From contig BFEA01000121.1 of assembly GCA_003427395.1 (NCBI GenBank), positions 2,730,311 to 2,765,268 of the forward strand: a stretch of 34,958 nucleotides of DNA. The letters are read 5' to 3'. Below, piece after piece: positions 1-10,614 of the stretch. A model generated the notes under the pieces. The model saw only the letters and a program-made list of their open reading frames with translations, was not told where the DNA came from and did no database searches. The position numbers were made by a program, and so were the translations under genes. How positions within the stretch are numbered: the stretch's first letter is position 1; each line of letters opens with the position of its first letter. Source of the stretch: Chara braunii. Its lineage: Eukaryota > Streptophyta > Charophyceae > Charales > Characeae.

Positions 1-57
<57 letters not shown>
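1..57. repeat. (AG)n microsatellite
   Basis: A pure AG dinucleotide run starts at the window edge and continues to base 57, so its full length is unknown. Confidence 0.97.
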
Positions 58-60
<3 letters not shown>

Positions 61-465
61 AATGGCAAAATTGAAATATGGGTCAAATTGCGGCCAGGAT
101 CTATTCTCCAGTTGGAATATTTTTTTTTTAATTGTTTACCGTTTTTCCTGGAAAGATCACAACAAAATCAACGAGTACTCCAATTTTCAGGTTTTTTCAC
201 TTATTCTTCTGAGCGTGAAAACTCACTGAATTTGGAGTACTTTTTTAGTTGGACCAGGCATGGCTGAGTGGCAAAAATGGAAAATGTGTCGAATCGGCCC
301 GATAATTATTTCGCAGTGTAAATGATTTTTTCTAAATCTTCTATTATTATTTCTGGAAAGAACACAACCTCATCTATGGATTCTCAAAATTTCAGATTTT
401 TGTGCATGTTCGTCCGAGCACTGAAAATTGCCAAAGTTGCCTTTTGCAAAACGCCTATTTCGTTG
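58..465. repeat. Two diverged copies of a ~205-bp tandem repeat
   Basis: The block starting at 58 (tgaatggcaaaattg) recurs at about 263 (tgagtggcaaaaatgg). The block at 147 (cctggaaagatcacaac) recurs at 352 (tctggaaagaacacaac). Both pairs are about 205 bases apart and keep the same order, so this is a head-to-tail duplication with considerable divergence. No coding potential was recognised. Confidence 0.6.
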
Positions 466-929
466 TGCCTGACCTCCCTGTTTTGAGAAGACGGGGCTCA
501 ACGCCTGGGCCTGAGGGCCCTTTTGCAGTTCACATGCCCTCACTTCTTTTTGGGGTCCGCTTCTACTCGAGAACCGGTCCAATGCCCCCCACTTCTTTTT
601 GGGGTCCACTTCCACCCAAGGACCGGTCCTTCGTTTTTCCAAAAGTCCCGGTTCTACCAGAGCTAGCTGTAGGTAGTCCGCAATTTTGGCAAGGACCAGT
701 CCCCCAAATTTTTTTGCCCCCTAAAAACCCACTTTGCGTCTTGGTCGCCCGCCGCCAAAAATGCGACACCTTGACACAGACGCGGAAGCCCACTATACCG
801 CAGCCTAAGGGCTGCGAATTTAACTGAATTCGTTTAAATTAATTAAATTCGTTTTAAATCCATTTAAAATTAATTAAATTCGCTTTAATTCATTAAATTT
901 ATTTTAAATTCATTTAAAATTAATTTAAT
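466..929. other. Non-coding stretch with a 48-bp doublet and an A/T-rich tract
   Basis: A ~48-bp unit containing cacttctttttggggtcc and ending in accggtcc occurs twice in tandem (about 534-581 and 582-630). Bases 825-930 are an A/T-rich degenerate repeat built from attaaattcg and ttaaaattaatt. Open frames crossing 402-827 have no recognisable motif and are probably chance. The left LTR of element A begins right after the A/T tract. Confidence 0.5.
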
Positions 930-1973
930 TGCAATACCCCGCTCAATATGCCCTGAGGTGGCCTCAGGGCCACACACAGGCCGTGACCCTAGTATGAGGC
1001 CGCAAAGGCCAAGGGGAGGAAAAACCCAAATTGGCTCAGGGCCTGTATGCCCGACAGTTGACTACGATCAACTGCCCAGCGGCCCAAAAGTCAGAGTCTG
1101 CATGCACCCAGCCCAGGCCGCTGGTCATACACACACACTTGTTTGTATGCAGGTACCAAAACAGCATTCGGACCAAGCGGAAGTCTGCAACTGTAGTTGA
1201 TCCAGGCCTTCGGTTGTGAGTCAATCTGAGCCACTGTGAGTCAACCTGAGGCCGGACAGATTCGTCAAACATTACATAACGCCCAATCTCCTGGGAGTCA
1301 ACATTCAGTTTTGCTATGTTGCCTTGACACTGGCTTGACGCTGGCTGGACGCTGGATGTACGCTAACACTGTGGACGATGACGCGAGACTGCTGCTGCAC
1401 ATTGGCGCCTTTTTGCTTTGGTGCCACCCTATATTGACGTGGCGCAGGACCACACTGTCTTCAACATTGTTGATGTGGGGCATGCCACTCTGTCTTCATT
1501 GCTAACGTGCCATTTGCCAGATTGTCTATATTGCCGAGTTGGACGGGAAAAGGAGGGAGATCAGGATTTGTGGATGATTGAGAGGGAACGGGATACTTAC
1601 CTTCGGTTGATGTTGATATTGTGAGCCGCTGCTTGTCTCCAACGTATTTACGAGAGAACTGTGCCATGTGGCACTTCGATGTGATCAGGATCTGTCAAGC
1701 TCGTTTCTGGATACTATTTTGCTTATGTGGAAGAGGGGGCAGCCTGGAGATGGAGTGGGTACTATTGGGCTACTCTCTTTGTGGTAATTGATGGGTACTA
1801 TCGCTTCCACGTTCTAACTTCTAATATGTTTATCCCCCCTCCACTATTTTTGTCTACTAAAAATGAGACATTGTATCATAGATCACATTCATGATTACTG
1901 GATACATTGTTCAAAGTTCAGTTACTTTCTATTTCGACATGTGGCGAGTATCTTACGGACAGGGTTTATTACA
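930..1973 (+). repeat. Left (5') LTR of element A
   Basis: Starts TGCAATACCCC and ends ...TTATTACA, the usual TG...CA boundaries, immediately before a primer binding site. About 800 bases align with 8619-9440 with many substitutions and small indels. The TATA element present in the right LTR (TATATAAG) is TACATAAC here at about 1273-1280, so the promoter of this copy is damaged. The last ~200 bases have no visible counterpart in the right LTR. Confidence 0.8.
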
Positions 1974-1976
1974 ATT

Positions 1977-1988
1977 TGGTATCGGAGC
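1977..1988 (+). promoter_or_regulatory. Primer binding site, initiator Met tRNA type
   Basis: TGGTATCGGAGC lies three bases after the LTR end. Plant Ty3/gypsy and copia elements commonly prime from tRNA-iMet with TGGTATCAGAGC. This copy differs by one base (A to G at the eighth position). Its place fixes the LTR/internal boundary. Confidence 0.8.
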
Positions 1989-3218
1989 ATACCTTCCTCG
2001 TCGCGATCTGCTGTCAGGCGCCACGTGGCGCCCACATAAGTGGAAGGTGTCGTGCGTGATAGGAGAGAAACGCGTGTATTAACACACGGGATTATTATCG
2101 GGAGTCATGGCATTGACTTTCACGAGCGCGCACACGCTCCCTTGAAGATGGTGACATGGACACCGTGAAGACGACGACATTGCTTACGAGGCGCTTTGTT
2201 GCTGACCTGGCAAAATACCGGCGAGAGCATCGTTGGCTGCAAGCTGACATGGCGCTGGTGAGAGAGAGAGTGGGTATCGAGGCTGCTGACGTGGCCCACT
2301 GCCTACGCGGCATAGCGCAGGGGTGCTAACGTGGCATCCTAGGATTGGCAGAGCATTGTCTGACGTGGCACATACCTGTGTCGCAACCTACCTGCTGACT
2401 TGGCACTCCACACTCCAGCGGTACTACTTCGATCCGACGTGGCATACCAATAGTGGATAAGTTGGCAGTTCAGGCATTGCTGACATGGCATCCCACGTAA
2501 AGGTTGTGTTGGCTTTTGACACTAACGTGGCACATGTGTTGCGTTAGCATTCCAGTGGTGACACGTGGCTTGTTGGTACACTGTCGTGGGTGAGGTGTTG
2601 ATATTTGCACTTGTGTGCTGGCAGGCGGTACAGCTTCACGATTTGTTGTAGTGCCACATGTCGGCCCTTGTGCCTGGCCTCATTGGTTTCTGCAGATGCT
2701 GCAGCAAAGAGGAATGATGCAGACAATTGATTGTTGTTGATTGTGTTGGCTGACTTACTTACTTGTCTTGGTTGTTTTGTGCTTGTCGTGCATAGTCACA
2801 TGTGATGTTGTGTCTGCATCACAGTGGTTGTGGCTGCGGTACCTGTGCACTCTCGTTAAGACATCACCACACATAGGACAAACGACAAAAGTTAGAAATA
2901 AACAATAATTGAAATTTGTTTCTTCTTATTTTTTGTTATTATTTCTTGGTGTAGGAGATTGAAATTGAGTGTGGCGGTGAAATTTATTATTGTCTTCTAA
3001 TTATTTACTGTGTGGCATTAACACGTTGGGAAACATGACTTATCTCTGGAAATATCTACACGCCTCCATTCTCACGAGATACATCCCGATTTTCTTCTTT
3101 CCTATCCCTCTCACCGCCTATGCCAATGAAGAAGGGGGGGAATTAAGAACCCGTCTTCAAATAAATGCGAGAAGGCAAACATTGACATACCTTCTTCGCC
3201 AGTTGCTCAGCGAGATAC
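1989..3218 (+). other. Untranslated leader of element A
   Basis: About 1.2 kb between the primer binding site and the first gag-like residues. It holds no long conserved reading frame. Its left half carries the periodic TGACGTGG array (2201-2570). The right half (2730-3000) is T/G-rich and then A/T-rich. An open frame at 2990-3328 overlaps the gag start but has no recognisable domain. Confidence 0.6.
2201..2570 (+). repeat. Ten-fold quasi-periodic GCTGACGTGGCA array
   Basis: Variants of GCTGACGTGGCA start at about 2201, 2243, 2285, 2325, 2359, 2394, 2433, 2479, 2521 and 2557. Spacing is 34-46 bases, mostly near 40. The sequence between the cores is poorly conserved while the cores are well kept, for example CTGACCTGGCA, CTGACATGGC, CTAACGTGGCA and CTGACTTGGCA. 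Confidence 0.7.
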
Positions 3219-5130
3219 ATGGGGGCGGACCGAAAGTTGAACGACATGTTCACGGAGTTCAATCTTCTCGCTGCAGAAGAGGAACTGAAGGACGCTTAGA
3301 CTGTCGTTTAGATGCTGGAAACAGGTAACCGAGTTGAGGAACTCGTCAAGAAAGGGCGAATGGCCCTTGATCGCTATGTCGCCGAACATGTGGAATGAAT
3401 GGACCAAAAAAGAATAACTGGAGGAGAAAGAGGAGGAGAAAAAAAGGAAGAATCAGAACTGTTTGAAGAGATCATGGAGGAAAGCATCAAACAATTATAA
3501 AATTTATTGAAGGAAGAGAGAAGAAAGATAGAAGAGTACCGGAGAAAAAAAGAAGAACGAGAACAACAAGAAAGAATGGTAGAAGAAATCAGACAACGAT
3601 TTCATTATGAAGAGACAAAAATTGATCTTGCATTCGTATTACAGACCATGATGGCTTATCTTGTTCACCTTCAGACCAAAATTGATACTAACACCACCAC
3701 ATTGCAGATAGTGACTTGACTTTTCAAAGGTAAGGACAAGGTCACGATTGATGAGGAGGCCAATGGGGTGGAAGAAAAGAAAGAACCCCCGGAAAAGCTC
3801 ATGAAGGATGCAATGAAACAAGTGACGCCGGAAACATCTGAAAGTTCAAAGAAATTAATTGAGAAATCGGTAGGAAGGAAATAAGAACTCGCCACGAAAA
3901 AGCCAACCAAAGAAGTTAAGAAGCAAAAAGTTAAAGAAAAAGTGAAAATGAAACTCCCGTTTACCTATAATGGAAAGCGAGGTGAGCATCTATTGCTATG
4001 GATTGCGAAAATTCAGACACACTGTGGGACTCTATTCTTCTTTCTAAGTTGATAATAATATAATAATAAAAAAAATGAATATATTTAATTCAAAGATATC
4101 TAATATAGAATATAAATAATAGTAAAATAATATAAACAATGGATAAGAGATAGTAATATTATATCATGTATTTTTTTATTCAAAAAAATACATATTTTTG
4201 TATGTATTGTCTAATATTTCATAATAGAATTCATTCTTTTTATTTTATATCTGTACATAATAGAATAGAGATAGTCTAATTTAGAGTAATTTATCTTATT
4301 GAATTATAATTCAATGGTTGAGCCTGAAAGCCAAGTAGCTTTCACTACTTCATGTTTAGGTGAGGTAGCAAAGAAATGGGTTTTGTTTGAAGCCAATGCT
4401 GCGGGTTTCAAAGACATCGGTGACTGTGCCAAAACATTGACCCTCAATAAATTTATCCAAAACATTAAGGAAGCAGTTCCTTGACAAGACAACGACCGAT
4501 AAGGCCTTCGATGAGCTCACAAAAATAGGCCAAAAGCGTTCGGCAACTGTTGATGCGTTGTCTCATGAGGTCAATCATCTGTTGCAGGTCCGCGGTTTGA
4601 ACCTGCAAGACAACCAAGTGTTATATATCTTCTCGTGAGCAATGCAAGAACCCATTCGAGGACATCTCGTCGCAAAGGCAAAATCCGGTAAGTTCAATTA
4701 TAGACAGTTTCGTGACCTCGCGCTCTAGAGAGAGAAAATGACCGCACAAGTAAAGGGAACATATGCGTCTGTTGTGAAGAGTGGTCCGGTTGGCGGGTAC
4801 GGTAAGCGTGTCTTGTGGCGACAAAAGCGACAAAACCACATGCTTGTCGTCTTTGACGACGACACCATGTAAAAGTTACCCCTTGATGAGGTCGAGGGCG
4901 AAGGTACTAACAACAGTGACGTCACTGTTGTAGTGACCAACAAGGGTGGCACCAAACCATGGAACAAAAAAAGAAGGGCACACTCCTTTCCTGAGCATTC
5001 TGACATTTCAATCAGAAAACCTTGGGAAAAGATGGGTTTATAATGGGAAGAGTGACAAAAACGAATGGGTAACAAACATTGCTTGAAATGTGGCATTGTA
5101 GGCAGGTTATAACATGGTGCCCTCTCATTC
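3219..5130 (+). pseudogene. gag remnant of element A
   Basis: Read through its stops, the plus strand gives a gag-like protein. It starts at ATG 3219 (MGADRKLNDMF...), followed by a strongly charged Glu/Lys/Arg coiled coil (about 3400-3960), then a capsid-like segment that resumes after 4316 (WVLFEANAAGF...). A broken zinc knuckle at about 5070-5120 keeps CLKCG but has lost the expected His. In-frame TAG, TGA and TAA codons and at least one frameshift near 4485 disrupt it. An A/T-rich island at about 4030-4315 splits it. In the intact family this would be the structural capsid protein that packages the RNA. The gag assignment rests on position before pol, the coiled coil and the zinc-knuckle relic, not on a database match. 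Confidence 0.65.
4030..4315. other. Extremely A/T-rich island inserted in gag
   Basis: About 285 bases consist almost entirely of A and T with scattered single G or C, unlike the flanking gag sequence. Gag-like translation stops at its left edge and resumes at its right edge. The right end contains a perfect 18-bp palindrome, ATTGAATTATAATTCAAT (4298-4315). No convincing terminal inverted repeats or coding sequence were seen. It could be an organelle-derived insertion or an A/T-rich MITE. Confidence 0.6.
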
Positions 5131-5379
5131 GAAACCCGAAAGGGAGCAGCCAGTAAGAGTAGCATCTGCTCCTATTGAGTTGAGGGGTTGGGACAAAGGT
5201 AAGGCGTCGATCACCTCTTTCAACCCCTCGACTCATACGGTAGAGGACGACTCTTCCTCGGCCCGTTGTCCAAAACACCCGCTGATACAATTTTTTTTTT
5301 TGTCTCACTGTATGATTCCCTTGACAAACTCGAAAATAAACGCATAACTTTAAGGAGTTCATGGACTAAGAAAGCAAAT

Positions 5380-8300
5380 TCTTAGGGTGAGTTAATGATT
5401 GTCGATATTAAGATTGCACGCACACACGTGGGTGCCTTGTTAGATTCATGATCAACGTGGTCCTATATCTCAGAGAAGTTGGATCAGGATGTGATGATAG
5501 CGCTCGTTAAACGAGTAGGAGAATGTTCCCCATCCTACCTGCCTTCTATCGAGAGATTACTTGATGAGTACAATTACTTGCAGACTGAACCAACCAAAAT
5601 CACTTAGTGTGTTATCAAGCACACGATTGAGATTATTTTCGGTAGTAAGATTCCCAAGGGTCCCATCTATCGTATGTCTCCTAGGGAACTTGAGGAATTA
5701 AAGAAACAACTACATGAACTAACTGAAAAATGATGGATTCGCCCTAGCTCATCTCCTTATTGTGCTCCTGTCTTATTTGTACCCAAAAAGGAAGGTGAAC
5801 TAAGATTATGCATTGATTATTGTGGGTTGAATGTCGTCACTGTCAAGAACGCGGAACCACTCTCGCACATTGACGACTTGTTGGACCAATTGCAAAGATG
5901 CAAGTACTTCAGTAAGATTGATCTCAAGTCAGGCTACCACCAGATCGAGGTGGCTCCCGATGATCAATACAAGACACCATTTCAAACCAGGTATGGTTAC
6001 TGGGAGTTCGTGGTTATGCCTTTCGGATTGACTAATGTTCCTACCATCTCTTAAAGTTCGACGAATGAATTATTTCGCTAATGGCTTGATCAGTTCGTAA
6101 TTGTCTATCTCGATGATATCCTCTTGCATAGCAAGACACTTAAGGATCACGAGAAACACCAGGAATGGTTCTTCAGAAGTTGCGGGAAGGCAATTTCAAA
6201 CCGAATCCTAAAAAGTTAGAGTTCATTAAGCCTAACGTATTATACTTAGGGAATATAGTGAACGAAGAAAGACCAATGCCCGAAGAAAAGAAGATAACAA
6301 CAATTCGATATTGACCCCAACGTAAGACTGTCATTGAGCTCAAGTCTTTCCTAGGACTTGCTAGTTATTACATGAAGGTTGTAAGAAACTTTTCTTTAAT
6401 AGTTGCGTCTATAAGAAGATTACTAAAGAAAGAAAAACCTTGGTTGTGGGACAAACATTGTGAGTCGTCGTTCAAAAAATCAATATGGAATTGGGCTATG
6501 TTACAGCAGGACGATGGTAAGGGCTATAAACCTATCGAGTTTATGTCAAGAAGAGTGTCGTTTAAAAAAGTGGTCAACTCCACTTATGAAAGAGAATTAT
6601 ATGCCTCGGTCGCTGCACTGGACATTTGGAAACACTACTTGTTAGCGAGGTACTTCGCTGTCTATTCAGACTACTCTACCCTACAGTGGATTAAGACTCA
6701 ACCTAGACTTTCTGACAAGTTAGTGAGATGGTCCGCTTTCATAGACACATTTGACTTTGAACTAAAGACGATCAAAGAAAAGTACAACGTAGTTGCAGAT
6801 GCTTTGTCCATGCGTGCTGATTTCTTTGGAACTATTGTCTCCTATCTTGATGTTGGGAATGAACCGAAGGAGAAAATATGTAAGGATATGCAGACGATCA
6901 TACATGGAGTCCTATTACTGGAATTTAGAACCCTACAGAGGAACCCTGGACTCTTTCCCAAATACCGAATGGCTGATGGTTTACTCTTCTTTATTGACAA
7001 GACCGAAGACATACTTTGCATTCCTCATAATAAATAAATAAAAAGTCTAATTATTGGGGAATATCATGATACTGAGGGACACTTCAGTTTCAAGAAGACG
7101 TATGTCGATGTGAGATAACGCTTTGAATGGAAAGAGATGAAAGAGGATATGCTAACCTATGTGCGGACTTGTCTTGTTTGCCAGAGGAATAAACCCTCCC
7201 ATGAGAATCCTTTGGGATTACTGAGACCGCTACCTATTCCAAGTGAGCAAGGTAAGTTTATCTCCATTGATTTCATGAGTCCCACTAAGAGTCGAAACGG
7301 CAAGAGTCAGGTAATGACTATTGTAGATCGATTCTCAAAATATGTTATGTTCATTCCTTTGTCTGTCAAAGTGAAGACTGAACTACCTTCTTCCCTGGAA
7401 CATAATGCATATGCGTTGTATTCGAGTTTTCAAATTTGAAAAAAAAAATCGAAAGAACGCATATGTGTTGTATTTGAAATTTAGAGCTCTTCAAATAGAA
7501 CGCATATACGTTGTATTCGAATACAACGCATCTTATGCGTATTCGAATGCAACGCATCTTATGCGTTGTATTCGCTTACAACGAATATGCGTTATGTTCG
7601 GGGGAAGAAGGTAGTCATCTAAAAATTTCACATGCGATGGGTTTCAGAATATGGATTCCCAAAGACCATTGTTTCCAATAGGGATGTCCAGTTCACTGGA
7701 TTTCATTGACAAAAGTTGATGGAAGTCTATGGTACTAGGTTGACCATGTCGTCAAGTAGACACCCTGAAATGAATGGTCAAACTGAGCAAATGAATCGTC
7801 TATGCCAACAACTTTTGCGCATGTATGTACCACCTAATCAGATAGATTGGGATGAGAATTTACCTAAGATTGTAAGTGCATATAATAATAGTATACATAT
7901 TGTTACATGAAAAACACCGAATGCATTGCATAAACGTTGAAAACCTCGACATCCCATTGATGCTGTAACCTAGGACCAGATTCAGAGGTTAACCCCAGAC
8001 ACTCAAGAATTCGCAGTTTTATACGAGGAAGACATAAAGAAAGTTAAAGAAAATATATAGAAAGTCCAGCTACAAATGATTGAACAGGCCAACAAGCATC
8101 GTCAACCTTCGTAATTCCAAGAAGGGGACCTAGTCTAGGCAAAGTCTAAAGAGTTTTCCCAGGAAGAGAGCGTGTCTAAAAAATTGTTGTCTGTCTATTA
8201 CGGACCCTGGTAAGTTCTCTAGGTGATTAGGGATTCAAATGGACTTTCTTACCGAATTGACATCACCCCACACCTTCGAACCTATCCTGTCTTTCATGCG

Positions 8301-8567
8301 TCTAAACTTTTGCCATATGTAGAAGGAAATGAGTTTCCTCACATACCATCTATGTTCCCACCCTCCATGAATGGAGACTACGAAGTTGAAAAGATTCTGG
8401 AACATGGGTACTTCTCTGTAGGTGGCAGAGGAAGACCGCAGAAGCAGTACAAGGTAGAGTTCAAGTCTCAACCTTCTTCTGAAGTTAGGTGGTTTAGTAA
8501 GAAAGAAATACTACCTACTGCTCATGATATTGTTGCTGCATATGAACGTGGGTTAAGAGAGAACTAA
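5380..8567 (+). pseudogene. pol remnant of element A: protease, RT, RNase H, integrase, chromodomain-like
   Basis: Protease: the active-site stretch ALLDS is followed by a TGA (5449-5451) where the catalytic triplet's Gly belongs, and most of the fold is missing. RT (about 5640-6240): [26 protein letters not shown] and the catalytic YLDD at 6106-6117. RNase H (6372-6830) lacks roughly 35 residues around its first acidic motif but keeps STYERELYA and VADALS. Integrase: H...H near 7064-7080 and CxxC near 7165, then D at 7269-7271, D at 7683-7685 and E at 7785-7787, all DDE residues retained. A MITE (7386-7611) sits between the first two. The C-terminus (8223-8567) has YEVEKILEHGYFS followed by KQYKVEFK and W, resembling a chromodomain. 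Stops include 5449, 7116, 7707, 8058 and 8136. Intact copies make one polyprotein for reverse transcription and integration; this one cannot. Confidence 0.85.
7386..7611. mobile_element. TA-flanked MITE (Stowaway/Tc1-mariner type) in the integrase
   Basis: A 226-bp element starts CCTTCTTCCC and ends with the inverted copy GGGAAGAAGG. The inverted termini match at about 31 of 35 positions. It is flanked by TA on both sides (7384-7385 and 7612-7613). Removing the element plus one TA gives a continuous integrase frame ...KTE-L-V-I..., which supports precise TA duplication. The interior is built from palindromic variants of cgttgtattcgaatacaacg. No protein is encoded. A related end fragment lies at 21755-21801. 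Confidence 0.85.
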
Positions 8568-8618
8568 TGTATTTTTGCGATGCAACTCGAAATTTTGGCC
8601 GACAGTGTCCGACATGAA

Positions 8619-9440
8619 TGCAATACCCCTCTCAATATGCACTTAGGTGGCCTCAGGGCCACACACAGGCCGCGACCCTGGTCTGAGGCCGCAAAGGCCA
8701 AGGGGAGGAAAACCCCAAATTGGCTCAGGGCCTATGCGCCCGACAATTGATTACAGTCAACTGCCCAGCCGCCCAAGAGTCAGAGTCTGCATACAGCCAG
8801 CCCAGGCCGCCAGTCAGATACACACACTTGTTTGTATGCAGGTACCAAGACAACATTCATACCAAGTGGAAGTCTGCAACTGTACGAGATCTAGACCTTC
8901 GACTGTTAGTCAATTTGACCCACCGTGGGTAGGAGACCTGAGGCCGGACAGGCTCGTCAAACATTATATAAGGCCCGGTCTCCAAGGAGTCAACATTCAG
9001 TTTTGCTATGTTGCCTTGATGCTGACTTGATGCTAGCTGGACGCTGGCCTGACCCTGGTTGTACGATGACACTCTAGACAACAACGGGAGACTGCTTCTG
9101 CATGTTGGTGCCTTTGTGTTGTGGTGCCAGCCTATGCTGATGTGGTGCATGCCACTCTGTCTTCATTGTTGAAGTGGCATTTGGCACATTTTCTAAATTG
9201 CTGAGTTGGACGCGACAAGCAGGGAGATCGAGATTTGTGGATGATTGGATGGGAACGGGATACTTACCTACGTTTGATCTTGATATTGTGCATTGTTGAT
9301 TGTCTCCAACGTCTTTACGAGAGAGTTGTGTCACATGGAACTTCGATGTGCAGGATCTGCCAGGCTCGTTACTGGATAATGTTTTGTTCATGGGGAGGAG
9401 AGGGGAAGCCCAGAGGAGTGGGAATTGTTCAGCTACTGAT
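8619..9440 (+). repeat. Right (3') LTR of element A, incomplete
   Basis: Starts TGCAATACCCC and follows the left LTR closely: the cacacacaggccg block, the cacacacttgtttgtatgca block and the atttgtggatgattg block. Similarity fades around 9430-9440, so the 3' end is truncated or too diverged. No purine tract sits directly before 8619; the nearest purine-rich stretch is aagagagaa at about 8555. Confidence 0.75.
8965..8972 (+). promoter_or_regulatory. TATA box in the right LTR of element A
   Basis: TATATAAG in the context acatTATATAAGgcccggtctcc is a good plant-type TATA element, about 350 bases into the LTR as expected near the U3/R boundary. The corresponding left-LTR sequence is mutated. Confidence 0.55.
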
Positions 9441-9543
9441 ACATGCCAGGTTGGGCAATGCATATGGAGCCAAGGATCCGCAATGTGATGAAAAGGATTG
9501 AATGGACAATGCAATGTCAGTGAAACATCAACAGGCAATGTAC

Positions 9544-9578
<35 letters not shown>

Positions 9579-9767
9579 CACCCCCGCCAGTGTTAGTGGT
9601 GCTGATAAGGCAATGTACATCCTGATACATACAAAATGGCACAAAGTACTGCAGTGGAAGACTTAAAGATAAGTCTTGACCTGACCGGGACTGACACGGC
9701 ATCCCATCATACACCACACATGTGAGGGAGGAGAAGGGACCACACATATGGAAGAAAGGTCCCTCTT
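9441..9767. other. Junction between elements A and B
   Basis: No gene is visible. The left part may be unrecognised LTR tail. The middle contains the small retroposon at 9549-9607. The right part leads into the protease frame of element B, whose gag is absent. Confidence 0.45.
9549..9607 (-). mobile_element. 5'-truncated poly(A) retroposon with 16-bp target duplication
   Basis: A run of about 26 T on the plus strand (9549-9574) is followed by 33 bases (9575-9607). On the minus strand this is a 33-base body ending GGGGGTGTTGT plus a poly(A) tail. It is flanked by a perfect 16-bp direct repeat AGGCAATGTACATCCT at 9533-9548 and 9608-9623. This is the signature of target-primed retrotransposition of a heavily truncated LINE or SINE. 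Confidence 0.8.
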
Positions 9768-10614
9768 TTGTACACGCATATGGACCTCTCTGACCCTGAT
9801 CGCACCCTCCCGATCATTCCAGTAGGACTCGGGACCTCCATGAGGGTGCACTTAGCGCTATGGGATTCCGGATCTCAGGGCAACTTCATTCACCCAAGGG
9901 TGATGAAGGAAGCACGCTTACCAACGACAGGGTCTCTAACTCCCATCTTCGTCACCCTAGGAGATGCCAAGACCCGACGCTTCTTCGATCAGACGGTCAC
10001 AGACCTCCCTTTTCTCCTCACTCTCGAGCCAACTGATCGTCCCTTGGTGTCTCGTCGCCACCGCTCCTCCGCACATTTCGATGCGATGGACACGGGGTAC
10101 GATTTCATTCTCGGTACTCCGTGGTCTCGTCGGTTCCGAAGTACTGAGGCCGATTGGGCAACCAACACTCTCGTTCTCAAAACGAAGTGTGGACAAACGT
10201 ATCGCGTACCTTTCATGAGTACAATTGCGACATCATGCCCCGATCCTCCTCTCCCGGAGTCTTCCGTAACCACACCATCTCCTCTACTATCACCGTCACC
10301 TCGCCTCCGCAATTCGCTTTTTTCATCAAACAGGACGATGCCACCTTCTTTACGGTGAACGCTACAGATCTCTTGCACTATGATCCACCCTGTCCCGACG
10401 CCGAGCTCATCTCTTTGGAGCCAGATCCTCCTATCTTCATGGCTCCCATCTCTACCACCCTCCCTCCGCCATCCATCGAATCCACCACGTCGTTGCGCGC
10501 CGACGCTGACGCTAAGGAACTAGCACGCTATACGACCGACCTTGTACCCGCAGTTCGTGACCTCATTGGAGAGTACCACGACGTTTTCCCATCGTTACTC
10601 TTGTACATCGGCAT
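9768..10614 (+). pseudogene. Element B protease and linker
   Basis: The aspartic protease (retropepsin) domain carries ALWDSGSQGNFI with catalytic Asp at residue 33 of the frame (codon 9864-9866). DTGYDFILGTPW follows about 85 residues later, the usual hydrophobic ILG segment of Ty3/gypsy proteases. A frameshift near 10155-10230 moves the reading frame. The linker then ends with ARYTTDLVPAVRDLIGEYHD just before RT. This domain cleaves the retroelement polyprotein. The frame starts at 9768 only because the upstream gag is missing, so the true protein would have begun further upstream. Confidence 0.8.

Larger units (their letters stand above)
930..9440 (+). mobile_element. Ty3/gypsy LTR retrotransposon A, decayed, chromovirus-like
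   Basis: Order on the plus strand: left LTR (930-1973), primer binding site (1977-1988), long leader, gag remnant, protease remnant, reverse transcriptase, RNase H, zinc-binding and DDE integrase, chromodomain-like C-terminus, right LTR (from 8619). The PR-RT-RH-IN order is diagnostic of Ty3/gypsy rather than copia. Many in-frame stops, frameshifts and internal deletions show it is dead. It has been invaded by an A/T-rich island in gag and a TA-flanked MITE in integrase. The right LTR can be followed only to about 9440, so the right boundary is approximate and no target site duplication could be established. Confidence 0.85.

Noticed and set aside
402-827. 141-codon frame near the left end
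   Set aside because: It spans a short tandem doublet, has no recognisable domain, and overlaps open frames on the other strand.
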